From PALSA-1296 sp038210275 (GTDB lineage Bacteria > Bacteroidota > Ignavibacteria > Palsa-1295), in contig JBBQWV010000006.1 of assembly GCA_038210275.1 (NCBI GenBank), positions 62,001-126,000 on the forward strand: a DNA stretch of 64,000 bases. The letters run 5' to 3'. A model generated the notes under the pieces. That model was not told the DNA's origin and searched no databases. It worked only from the letters and a program-made list of their open reading frames with translations. Below, piece by piece: positions 44,963 through 53,482 of the stretch. Each line of letters opens with the position of its first letter. The stretch's first letter is position 1. The translations under genes and the position numbers were made by a program.

Positions 44963-46074
44963 GAAACGTGTGGTGAAACAAATGGCGGTTTTACGATCTT
45001 TGCGATAACTTGCTTACCCGGACGTGTCTCAATCGTGACTTCTGTTCCTTCTTTCGCAAGTTCTGTCGGTACATATCCAAGTCCGATTGCCTTCCCTGTC
45101 ATTGGTGAGATATTACCGCTCGTCACCTCACCGATCTTTTTTCCATCAGCATCAATAATAGGGTGCCCACGACGCGCGATCGCGCCTTTTTCATCAATAA
45201 TAAATCCTGAAAGTTTTCTGGATAGTCCTTTTTCTTTTTGAGCTTTCAGCGCGTCTATAGCAATACACGGCGTTACCTTATTTAATTTAGTTATCCACCC
45301 AAGTCCTGCTTCAAGTGGATTTGTGGATTCGTCAATGTCATTTCCATACAAGCAGTATCCCATTTCCAAACGAAGCGTATCACGTGCGCCAAGCCCGATA
45401 GCCTCAATTCCAAATTCTTTCCCTGCTTCGAAGATCGCATCCCAGACTTTTGATGATGTTACCGAATCACTCGTAAAATAGATCTCAACGCCTGTCTCGC
45501 CTGTATAACCTGTTTTTGAAATAATCATATCGACACCTGCAAGCTTCCCTGAGACGAAATGGTAGTATGGAATCTCACTGAGTTTTACATCCGTTAATTT
45601 CTGCATCGTCTCTAACGACTTTGCTCCTTGAATTGCAAGCAGTGACGTTGCATCGGAATCATTGCGAAGTGTGACATTAAAATTCTTTGCCTGCTCAGAA
45701 AAATGCTTCCAATCATTAGGCATTGTGCCTGCATTGACAACTGCCATATAATGATTATCTGCAAGCATATATATAAGCAAGTCGTCTATAATTCCGCCTG
45801 ATGACAACGGCATCGCACTGTATTGTGCTTTGCCGGGAGCAAGAGCGGATACATCATTCACAGTGATATACTGCAAAAAAGCAAGGGCATCGGGACCGCT
45901 AACATCGAACTCTCCCATGTGCGATACATCAAAAACTCCGACGCCTCCTTGTCGGACGACTTTATGTTCGGCAATAATTCCTTTCGGATATTGTACCGGC
46001 ATTTCATATCCGCCAAATTCTACGATCTTTCCGCCAAGGGCAATATGCTTATCAAAAAACGCTGTTCGCTTCAC
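44959..46074 (-). CDS. gcvT: Aminomethyltransferase (glycine cleavage T protein)
   Basis: 371 residues. GcvT takes the aminomethyl group from lipoyl-H protein to tetrahydrofolate, releasing ammonia. Marks: KHIALGGKIVEFGGYEMPVQY at the start (split as two strands), FDVSHMGEFDVSG, the folate site SKTGYTGETGVEIYF with GLGARDTLRLEMGYCLYGNDID, and the C-terminal barrel GEVTSGNISPMTGKAIGLGYV. Full length. gcvH and gcvP are not in the window; it overlaps livG by ATGA. Confidence 0.97.
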   Translation of the reverse strand: MKRTAFFDKHIALGGKIVEFGGYEMPVQYPKGIIAEHKVVRQGGVGVFDVSHMGEFDVSGPDALAFLQYITVNDVSALAPGKAQYSAMPLSSGGIIDDLLIYMLADNHYMAVVNAGTMPNDWKHFSEQAKNFNVTLRNDSDATSLLAIQGAKSLETMQKLTDVKLSEIPYYHFVSGKLAGVDMIISKTGYTGETGVEIYFTSDSVTSSKVWDAIFEAGKEFGIEAIGLGARDTLRLEMGYCLYGNDIDESTNPLEAGLGWITKLNKVTPCIAIDALKAQKEKGLSRKLSGFIIDEKGAIARRGHPIIDADGKKIGEVTSGNISPMTGKAIGLGYVPTELAKEGTEVTIETRPGKQVIAKIVKPPFVSPHVS

Positions 46075-46236
46075 TTAATAGTTATTTATTACAAAGTTTA
46101 ATATGCGAAAATACGGAAGATTATGACCCGGGGTGTTCGGTTCGGAGTTTAGACGGGATTTATGGTGACACTGTTTTGTTATCTGATTGAAGATTCATCT
46201 CCCCAGTTGAAAAATAAAACTACAATTAAACTTCCC

Positions 46237-46244
46237 TAAGTTTG
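46237..46244 (+). promoter_or_regulatory. TAnnTTTG -7 box close to the mlaE start
   Basis: TAAGTTTG at 46237-46244 matches the Bacteroidota -7 consensus. Transcription would start near 46250, at or after the TTG taken as translation start, so either mlaE is leaderless or it starts further on (for example TTG at 46274). No good -33 TTG at normal spacing. Confidence 0.35.
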
Positions 46245-46249
46245 TTGTA

Positions 46250-47041
46250 TTGTTATCTTTAAATCAAAACAACTTGCAACCCGTACGATATATCGGAAGG
46301 AAGACATATAACTTTTTAAGCGAGTTCGGGGACATTTCCCGCTTGCTTGCAAAGACATTTTCGTTCATACCCCGACTCAAAAAGGACAGAGTGCTCCTTT
46401 TTAATCAGATGGCATCTATCGGTACGAACTCGCTGCCGCTTGTTGTCATCATCGGTTTTTTTACGGGAATGGTCAGCGCCTGGCAGGCAGCAAGTCAGTT
46501 CAAAGGCTTGATTTCACTGAGTTTGCTTGGCTCGGCGGTGAGTCGTGCGATCTTCATGGAATTAGGACCGGTTCTCACTGCAATTATTATTGCCGGACGA
46601 GTTGGCGCATCTATTGCCGCTGAACTTGGTACTATGAAAGTTACCGAGCAGATCGATGCTCTCGAAAGCCTCGGAATTAGCCCGGTCCGATACCTTTCAA
46701 CCCCTCGCGTACTTGCCGGGACAATAATGCTTCCTATCCTAACGATCTTTGCTAATCTCATTGCGCTCTTCGGCGCTTTTGTAGTCGCAAATTTTTTCCT
46801 CGGCATTAGCGATAAAATATTTTTCGATAGTGTCAAACGTTTTTTTCATCTCAAGGATATTTTCGGCGGTTTATTCAAGACGCTTTTCTTTGGCGGCGTT
46901 ACTGCTCTTATCGGAGTCCACGTAGGGCTTCGCACATCAGGCGGAGCCGAAGGGGTAGGCAAATCTTGCGTTCGTGCATTCGTACTCTCGGCTTCGATGG
47001 TACTTATCCTTGATTATATTCTCTGGACGATCATTTTCTAA
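46250..47041 (+). CDS. mlaE: MlaE-type lipid ABC transporter permease
   Basis: 263 residues with about five to six membrane spans. The family pattern is clear: GFFTGMVSAWQAASQF, FMELGPVLTAIIIAGRVGASIAAELGTMKVTEQIDAL (split here for reading: FMELGPVLTAIIIAGRVG and SIAAELGTMKVTEQIDAL) and GVHVGLRTSGGAEGVG. MlaE with MlaF moves phospholipids between inner and outer membranes. The start is unsure: a TTG at 46250 was used, but a promoter box at 46237 makes the TTG at 46274 possible. The mlaF start lies 6 bases after the stop. Confidence 0.92.
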   Translation: MLSLNQNNLQPVRYIGRKTYNFLSEFGDISRLLAKTFSFIPRLKKDRVLLFNQMASIGTNSLPLVVIIGFFTGMVSAWQAASQFKGLISLSLLGSAVSRAIFMELGPVLTAIIIAGRVGASIAAELGTMKVTEQIDALESLGISPVRYLSTPRVLAGTIMLPILTIFANLIALFGAFVVANFFLGISDKIFFDSVKRFFHLKDIFGGLFKTLFFGGVTALIGVHVGLRTSGGAEGVGKSCVRAFVLSASMVLILDYILWTIIF

Positions 47042-47047
47042 CGCATT

Positions 47048-47779
47048 GTGATAGAGATAAAAAACTTAAAAAAATCTTTTGGAGAGCAGGAAGTTCTTCG
47101 CGGAATCAACATCACCATCCATGATGGCGAGACTGTTGCGATCATCGGCGAATCCGGCTGCGGAAAAAGTGTTTTGCTCAAACATATCATCGGATTACTT
47201 CAGCCTGATTCCGGCACGGTCACTGTGGACGGCATTCATATTTCTGAAGCGAAAGAAGAACAGCTTTATTCACTACGAAGAAGGATCGGCTTTCTCTTTC
47301 AGAGCGCTGCGCTATTTGATTCGATGACCGTCTATGAAAATGTCGTACTGGGTCTTTGGGAAGGCGGAGAACGCGATACCGCGAAGCTACGTCTCGTAGC
47401 GACGGAAAAGCTCGCACTCGTCGGACTGCGCGGTATCTTAGACAGCAAGCCTGCTGCATTATCCGGCGGAATGAGGAAGCGAGTGGGCTTAGCCAGAGCG
47501 TTGGCAATGCAGCCCCAGTATATGTTCTACGATGAGCCAACGACAGGGCTTGATCCTGTCACCAGCGATCAGATTGACGATCTTATCCTTAGTCTCTCTC
47601 ATCGCCTATCTACCACAAATCTTATCATCACGCACGATCTATTTACCGTCAGGCGCATTGCGAAAAGGGTTATCTACTTAGATAAAGGTTTAGTGTATTT
47701 TGACGGCACTCCGGAGCAACTTGACCAAACTACTGATCCTCAAACTTTGAAATTTATTGAGAGATTTCAGGTGAAATAA
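47048..47779 (+). CDS. mlaF: MlaF-type ABC transporter ATPase
   Basis: 243 residues from a GTG start. Walker A IIGESGCGKSVLLKHI, LSGGMRKRVGLARAL signature with the basic MRKRV typical of MlaF, Walker B MFYDEPTTGLDPVTSD and ITHDL. It energises the MlaE permease. A MlaD substrate-binding gene would be expected next, but a bidirectional terminator and a convergent gene follow. Confidence 0.94.
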   Translation: MIEIKNLKKSFGEQEVLRGINITIHDGETVAIIGESGCGKSVLLKHIIGLLQPDSGTVTVDGIHISEAKEEQLYSLRRRIGFLFQSAALFDSMTVYENVVLGLWEGGERDTAKLRLVATEKLALVGLRGILDSKPAALSGGMRKRVGLARALAMQPQYMFYDEPTTGLDPVTSDQIDDLILSLSHRLSTTNLIITHDLFTVRRIAKRVIYLDKGLVYFDGTPEQLDQTTDPQTLKFIERFQVK

Positions 47780-47833
47780 CTTCCCTTCGTTCCGCTTTAC
47801 GAGCTCACAGTGACACCCACTATATTTTTATTC

Positions 47834-47870
47834 AAAAAAAAACGCGCTCAACAGGAGCGCGTTTTTTTAT
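47834..47870. terminator. Bidirectional terminator between mlaF and the outer-membrane protein gene
   Basis: AAAAAAAACGCGCTC-AACAG-GAGCGCGTTTTTTT is a perfect GC stem with A-run on one side and T-run on the other, so it works for both converging genes (mlaF, plus; 47887, minus). Confidence 0.93.
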
Positions 47871-47886
47871 TTAATATGTTTTCAAC

Positions 47887-49281
47887 TTAGAAGTTCAGTT
47901 TCAGCACCGGCGTTACGATGAAGAAATCTGGCCATTCCCATTTCTTCGGATCGCGGAAAACGACGGCAGCATATTTGACTTCAAGATTAAGCCAGGTAAA
48001 AATTCGGACATACCCATCGGCTAAAAGCTCATTGGAATACTGTAAAGATATTCCGTAATCATAACCGCCTTCTGACGGATGGTTGTACCCGATCTTCAGT
48101 ACCGGATCGAAATAGTTAAAATTACCGGCATCGACAAGGTCAGTATTTGTTGACGGTCCATTTTGGGCTCCTATGGTCACAGCATTAATGCGATGCGTTC
48201 CTGCGCCAACTTGAACATAAGCTCCACGCAATGCATCACTGAAGGAATAGGTTACCCAGGCATGACCGGAACGACCGATGTAGAAAAGACTGTCTTTACG
48301 ACCTTGAATTCCTGATTTTGGATAACTTGTGCGATACCTATTATTCGAAATTCCTGCGGTCGTCGTCGTATCAAAGGCGCGCAACGAGAATGAGTTGGCG
48401 CTTGGCGTAAATGATTGATAGAACTCACCACCGACAGAAAGTCTGCCTGCCTTTTTATCAGTAAACACATCGAGCATTTGATCAAGCTGCGCTTGAAAGC
48501 CCTGTGTACCTTCGAGCTTACGCTCTTTAATCTTCAGTCCACCAAATAAGACAAAAGGAACAAGGCCCGCTTCGCCAAGCCCGAAGTTCAAGCCGATACG
48601 AACATCGGTCATTTCTTTATGGATGATACCAATAACACCGACATTTCCCGGCATCCAAAAAGGATAACCGAGATAATCATTTCCGATATTCATCCCAAAA
48701 CCAAATCCCGACTTGAAGATAATATCACCGCCAAAGATCGAAGCAGAGATATTCGCATATTGAATGCGCTGCTGAGACTCCTGAGTGGAGATCATGGTAT
48801 ATTCATAATCAGCGCGGTTATTGATCTTATTATAAAGTTCTTCGCCAAGGATTCGCTTGATCTGAGGTGAACCATAGACGCCGACTGATTCGACGACGAT
48901 CTTCAAGAGATCCATCTGATTATTCAGCTCTCCTTCGATTTTCGTCGGCGGCTTTTGGGTAACAATTAGATCGGCACCGGAACTCGGAGAGATATTCTTA
49001 CCGGCTTTACGAAGGGCTGAAATCACACGTGAGCGAACGCTTCTATCAGTAATAATCCATTGAATTAACTCGCTTTGACGCGCCGTGTCGATTGATTCAA
49101 TGGCAGAAAGAATACTTTTTAGAGCAGTCTTCTCTTCCTGTGCATTCTTCAATTCATCATTCCAATTCACCTGAGGCGGGTTGACTTGCGGATTGCCGCC
49201 CTGCTGCGCTTTGGCGCCCGAGACAAATACGCCGAGCAGGAAAAGAACAACTGCTACAATAAACTTCGATGATCTGTTCAT
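47887..49281 (-). CDS. Outer-membrane beta-barrel protein, paralogue 1 of the GldM-like locus
   Basis: 464 residues from the ATG at 49281, which has AAGGAG seven bases upstream (a frame extension to 49314 is not supported). Signal peptide 1-25 (ending GAKAQ). A helical periplasmic N-terminal domain with LIQWIITDRSVRSRVISAL (about 72-90) is followed by a beta-rich part: GNDYLGYPFWMPG, many amphipathic strands (VRIGLNFGLGEAGLVPFVLFGG) and the end RDPKKWEWPDFFIVTPV ending in LNF with a terminal Phe, the outer-membrane insertion signal. The same N-terminal, middle and C-terminal motifs occur in the next protein, so the two are sisters. No family recognised. Confidence 0.82.
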   Translation of the reverse strand: MNRSSKFIVAVVLFLLGVFVSGAKAQQGGNPQVNPPQVNWNDELKNAQEEKTALKSILSAIESIDTARQSELIQWIITDRSVRSRVISALRKAGKNISPSSGADLIVTQKPPTKIEGELNNQMDLLKIVVESVGVYGSPQIKRILGEELYNKINNRADYEYTMISTQESQQRIQYANISASIFGGDIIFKSGFGFGMNIGNDYLGYPFWMPGNVGVIGIIHKEMTDVRIGLNFGLGEAGLVPFVLFGGLKIKERKLEGTQGFQAQLDQMLDVFTDKKAGRLSVGGEFYQSFTPSANSFSLRAFDTTTTAGISNNRYRTSYPKSGIQGRKDSLFYIGRSGHAWVTYSFSDALRGAYVQVGAGTHRINAVTIGAQNGPSTNTDLVDAGNFNYFDPVLKIGYNHPSEGGYDYGISLQYSNELLADGYVRIFTWLNLEVKYAAVVFRDPKKWEWPDFFIVTPVLKLNF

Positions 49282-49338
49282 GGGAAACTCCTTCAATTTA
49301 GCTGCTGTATTCATGAATAAAATTTTCGTTACGGGTTA

Positions 49339-51039
49339 TCAGAAATAGAAGCGCGGAGTGATTAAGAAGAACGAACTCGGCTCCCATGGCTTCGGATCAC
49401 GGATGATCGGAGCAGAGTAGCTCATCTCAATACGGAAACGATCTTGGATAAGTTCAATCCAGCCACCCATAGTGAAGAGATGGTCATATGCCAAGTTTAA
49501 GCCAAATTTCGACGACTGATGATTAACATAGTCAACTTCAAAATGAGGCGATACCGGGTTTGACAGTCTTACTATATCCTGAGTCTTATCTGCCTGATCA
49601 GCAGAATACAGAGGATGTTTACCCGGACGGCTATCGGTATAAGTTGTTCCGGGAATGATGGACTGATAAACATTCTGCAATCCAACACCGATGGAAACTT
49701 GAATAAAATTATTCAGATCAAGTTGAACGATAGTCGGAATAAAAAGCTGCATGATCAAACCTTCACGGTAGAAGGTCTTCCCCCCGGGGATAAGAACCTG
49801 AGTCCCATCCAATGCCTGAACTGGGATCGGTAATCCATTCGTTATAATAGTTGAATTACTTCCCTGTCCTGCGGGCATGAGCGAGAACTTAAATGCCATC
49901 GGCAAGTTAAATCCGCTGAAGAAATCAATGCCTGCAAAATACGCATCAACCGAACCTCCAAATGAACCGGAAAGTCCGCGTGCTTTGAACGTCAATACAT
50001 CTTTCTCCCCCAAAGCAAGCGGGAATACTAATCCGACCTTGAAATTACTATTCGAGCCGATTTGATTCTTCAAATTCAACCAAAAACGTGCGATGCCGCT
50101 CGACCAAAATGGCAGACCAACTTCCTTGTTGCCAAGTTCAAGTTCAAGTCCTAAATTCTTCGAAGCATTCACGCGAAGATCAGTTATGGAAATGTCAACG
50201 GTCTTTTCAGACTTAGATGCATAGTAATCTGCCTTTGATCTGTTGATTACGGCTTGGTCGTCTGGAAGAGCCGTGGTTGACTCAGGATCAATTGGAGTCT
50301 TAATTGAATCAATCGCTGAAATTTCAGACGGAACATCAAAAGCGTCAGTAGTAGTCGGCAACCCATAATATCTGCGTTGTTCATCAACAACTACTCTCTT
50401 TGAATAGAACTGATCAAATACCTTGCTGTATAGATACCGCATTTTCGTATCTTTCACGAGTTGGCTGCCATGCGGCACAATATCGCCAGGCATTTCAACA
50501 TTCTCGCCCTGAACGAAATTTACATTTTCAAGAAGAGTTGGATTGCGATGCATCAAACGGACGATATTACGCCCCATAAATGCCTTCGGTACCATCTGTT
50601 GGTTGGAATTATCTTCCTCATCACCAAACCCACCGATAACAGCTTTTTTCTTTTTCGCAACTTTCTCTTTGATGTAACCACGTACGAGGATATGAAAAGG
50701 CTCAACCTTATCTTGTCCAGCTGGAGCAGCAAAGATATACGTTTCTACAACGTCGAATTCTTCTTTTTTCAGATTAAACGGATCCTTGACAAGGGCGTCA
50801 CGAATCTGATTCTGTAGATCGGGATCTGTGATCTTCCATTTGATCACGTTCGTAAATGTATAAGAATCTCCTGTCTGATCGAGCTGTTCGATCATCTTAT
50901 ACGTGCGCTCATTTTGCTTCTGCATTGCCTTAACGGTATCAACAAGCGGCTGAGCAGCGAGCCTCGTTGCGACTACTGAGAGAATGAGCAGACAAGCTAT
51001 CGTGAGTATTCTTCTCTTCGCTGTTTTCTGTTTCATCAT
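49339..51039 (-). CDS. Outer-membrane beta-barrel protein, paralogue 2 of the GldM-like locus
   Basis: 566 residues from the ATG at 51039 (the frame upstream to 51087 carries no signal peptide and is not needed). Signal peptide with RLAAQ cleavage near residue 30. The N-terminal helical domain has VIKWKITDPDLQNQIRDAL (about 65-83), parallel to the sister protein. The middle carries an Asp/Ser/Thr linker (about 200-260) and then GNKEVGLPFWSSG, the barrel strands (GGSVDAYFAGIDFFSGFN) and the end RDPKPWEPSSFFLITPRFYF with terminal Phe. It lies between the GldM-like gene and its sister, all on one strand with small gaps. Confidence 0.82.
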   Translation of the reverse strand: MMKQKTAKRRILTIACLLILSVVATRLAAQPLVDTVKAMQKQNERTYKMIEQLDQTGDSYTFTNVIKWKITDPDLQNQIRDALVKDPFNLKKEEFDVVETYIFAAPAGQDKVEPFHILVRGYIKEKVAKKKKAVIGGFGDEEDNSNQQMVPKAFMGRNIVRLMHRNPTLLENVNFVQGENVEMPGDIVPHGSQLVKDTKMRYLYSKVFDQFYSKRVVVDEQRRYYGLPTTTDAFDVPSEISAIDSIKTPIDPESTTALPDDQAVINRSKADYYASKSEKTVDISITDLRVNASKNLGLELELGNKEVGLPFWSSGIARFWLNLKNQIGSNSNFKVGLVFPLALGEKDVLTFKARGLSGSFGGSVDAYFAGIDFFSGFNLPMAFKFSLMPAGQGSNSTIITNGLPIPVQALDGTQVLIPGGKTFYREGLIMQLFIPTIVQLDLNNFIQVSIGVGLQNVYQSIIPGTTYTDSRPGKHPLYSADQADKTQDIVRLSNPVSPHFEVDYVNHQSSKFGLNLAYDHLFTMGGWIELIQDRFRIEMSYSAPIIRDPKPWEPSSFFLITPRFYF

Positions 51040-51120
51040 CGTATTATTAACCCCCAAAACTTTATGTTGTGTAATCAAAATTTTCAAAAGAACTTCCTAA
51101 GATCAATGACTGCTAACGAA

Positions 51121-52737
51121 TTATCTTTTCTTCGGCAAAATAATAATCGTTTTAGTCTTTGACATCCCAGTCTTAGAATCTTTGAATGTGACTTTAACAG
51201 GAAATCCGTCTTTTTTGACATTTGTTGGAGGTTTAAGCATCCTTAGAGAATAGTTAAAGCCGTCCTTCTTTGTCGCTTTTGAATCAAAAATATTTCCATC
51301 TGATTGCACATCAAGATCTCCGGGTAATTCAGATTGGTATTCCGAACCGGCACTGGTTAAGCCAACACCTGCTTGCAGATTAAAATTGGTGTTACCTCCT
51401 AATTCAAATCTCGAGGGGAATTTGCCGATGAGAAGCGGTGGTGCAGCAATGACAAAATCTGCGTTCTTAAGCTCTTTATATTCCTTGCCGAACTGAGAAC
51501 GGAAGAGAATCTTTACATTCATCTTCTTGCCCTCATCTTCAAGATAGACAGGTGTATAAGAAGTAGTTGGCTCATTGCTCACTTTTACTTCCTTACCATC
51601 AACAGTAATTACTATCTTATAGAAGCCGTTAAGGTCAGTGTATTTGCCGTTGACAACAAATGGGAATTTGGTATATGGCTGAGCCTTATCCTCCTCTTCG
51701 CTTTGTGGCATAAACATTGCAGAGTCACCTGCAGCAGGCTTCAATGCTTTTACTGTCACACTGAACGACTGCGTGGTAACATCCTTTGGTCCACCACCAC
51801 GTTTGGCATCGCCCTTAAATTTGACTGTATAATTCTGTCCGACATCACCGACGGCAGGAGTATAGGTCCACACCCAGTTCGTATCAACCTTTTTAAACTC
51901 GCCCGGTCCTTCGGTTTTTGTAAGTTCCGTCTTACTCGAAAGTGCGCCTTCGATCTTAATCGGGTTTGGCAACTCCATTCCAGGGAAGGCAGAGAAATCT
52001 GTTTCTTGAGGGAAGAGAGCAATCTGGTCAAACTTATTCTCGGCACGCTTGACATTAACGACGAAGTCGTTATGTCCGATATTCGAGGAGAAGTTTTGAT
52101 ATTGATCGCCGAGAAGCGAGTCAATAAATCCTTTTAAGGCAACATTCTCGACAATTCCCTTTTCGACTTCCTTCAATTCGCCTACGGTCAAATGGACGGC
52201 GCCGATTTTGACAGTATCTTCATTAGTAGCATTCTGCGCCACTCCGACAACCTGATTCGTTTTGGCTTTGAAATCAAGCCGGTATTCGCCTTCGCCAAAT
52301 GTCGGTTTAAATTTATATTTAAAGATATAATCTTGCCCTACCTTGACTCTTGGGAAAGCGACGGTATCTGTCGCCATATCAAGCGTCTGCATGACAGAAT
52401 TATTACGGAGAATGGTAAGCACTAATGAATCAACGACGTCTTTGGTTGGATCGGAGATTCGGACTTTCACCGAGAATTCACGCTCCGGCTCCTTCGCATC
52501 GCCGAGGGTCATGGACTGATCGGACGTGCTGGAAAGGCTGGTTTGCGATCCGCGAAGTGCCTCGATGATCGTTTCAGCGATCAATTGAATACGCTTGGAT
52601 TTGCGCTCTAACTCGAGTTTTTCGCGCTTGAGAGCTTCTTCGGCATCGTCTCTTTCAACGATGATGATAAGCAGTTCAAGAAGAACTGCAAGGTAGAGAA
52701 TGAAATAAACTTTTCCTGCTCCGCCGCCTTTAGACAT
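51121..52737 (-). CDS. Inner-membrane-anchored periplasmic protein, GldM/PorM-like build
   Basis: 538 residues. One transmembrane helix near the N-terminus (about 9-27, VYFILYLAVLLELLIIIVE) is followed directly by a charged coiled-coil helix (about 28-62) and then several beta-sandwich-like domains (Ig-like: FSVKVRISDPTKDVVDSL, TYTPAVGDVGQNYTVKFKGD, KTKTIIILPKKR). No lipobox, so the bulk is periplasmic. GldM/PorM of the type IX system has this same plan (short cytoplasmic tip, one helix, long rod of periplasmic domains, about 515 residues), but no GldL or GldN is adjacent. Sequence identity to GldM cannot be judged by eye. Confidence 0.75.
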   Translation of the reverse strand: MSKGGGAGKVYFILYLAVLLELLIIIVERDDAEEALKREKLELERKSKRIQLIAETIIEALRGSQTSLSSTSDQSMTLGDAKEPEREFSVKVRISDPTKDVVDSLVLTILRNNSVMQTLDMATDTVAFPRVKVGQDYIFKYKFKPTFGEGEYRLDFKAKTNQVVGVAQNATNEDTVKIGAVHLTVGELKEVEKGIVENVALKGFIDSLLGDQYQNFSSNIGHNDFVVNVKRAENKFDQIALFPQETDFSAFPGMELPNPIKIEGALSSKTELTKTEGPGEFKKVDTNWVWTYTPAVGDVGQNYTVKFKGDAKRGGGPKDVTTQSFSVTVKALKPAAGDSAMFMPQSEEEDKAQPYTKFPFVVNGKYTDLNGFYKIVITVDGKEVKVSNEPTTSYTPVYLEDEGKKMNVKILFRSQFGKEYKELKNADFVIAAPPLLIGKFPSRFELGGNTNFNLQAGVGLTSAGSEYQSELPGDLDVQSDGNIFDSKATKKDGFNYSLRMLKPPTNVKKDGFPVKVTFKDSKTGMSKTKTIIILPKKR

Positions 52738-52865
52738 ATTGTTCGCCTATTAAAAAAATGTACTCCGAAAAGCCCGTAGGGCAAGACACAGATTTGCCGC
52801 TACAATTTTTTTTATTTATCCGCAAGGCAAGAGCCTCTTGGTTTGACACACAATCACATTCAACA

Positions 52866-53462
52866 CTAACTCGCCTGAGTTTTTATCAGGCTTTCGATCA
52901 TCTTTGCGATGCAATCTACTTCGATATTTACAAAGTTTCCACTCTGTAAATTCTGGAAATTAGTCATTTTATAAGTATGGGGAATAATTGCAACGGTGAT
53001 GAGATTCCCGTTTATCTCTGCAACAGTCAGACTGACTCCGTTAATTGCGATCGACCCTTGAGCTATGATATAGCGAATAAATTGCTGCGGAAGCTCAAAA
53101 TCGAACATCCAACTACCGCCTAAATCACGAATCCCAATGGTGAGAGCAACTCCATCAATATGCCCTTGCACAAGATGACCTCCGAGCCGGGTGGAAAGAG
53201 TAGCCGCCCGTTCAAGATTCACCTTTTCCCCAATTTGCAATGAACTCAGTGTAGTCTTCTTTAGTGTTTCAGCTACAGAAATGACCTCAAAAAACGACGC
53301 TTCACAGGCGACTACCGTCTGGCAGACACCGTTAACTGAAATAGAATCATCGGTTTTCAGATCAGAGAGTAATTTATCTGCACTAAATTGTAGACGCAGT
53401 CCACTCCCGTGTATATCCCTTGCAATGAGTGTGCCGAGTTCCTCGATTATGCCCGTAAACAC
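52866..53462 (-). CDS. ribE: Riboflavin synthase alpha chain
   Basis: 198 residues, full length. It dismutates two 6,7-dimethyl-8-ribityllumazine molecules to riboflavin. The hallmark N-terminus MFTGIIEELG and two lumazine-binding beta-barrel repeats are seen (DDSISVNGVCQTVV and GSIAINGVSLTVAEI, with GHLVQGHIDGVA between them). No FMN riboswitch was noticed upstream. The Gfo/Idh/MocA gene lies 20 bases upstream on the same strand. Confidence 0.97.
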   Translation of the reverse strand: MFTGIIEELGTLIARDIHGSGLRLQFSADKLLSDLKTDDSISVNGVCQTVVACEASFFEVISVAETLKKTTLSSLQIGEKVNLERAATLSTRLGGHLVQGHIDGVALTIGIRDLGGSWMFDFELPQQFIRYIIAQGSIAINGVSLTVAEINGNLITVAIIPHTYKMTNFQNLQSGNFVNIEVDCIAKMIESLIKTQAS

Positions 53463-53482
53463 GAAAGATTTATGAATTTTCT

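Noticed and set aside
52866..53482. FMN riboswitch before ribE
   Set aside because: The upstream gap is only 20 bases and holds no conserved RFN-type elements.
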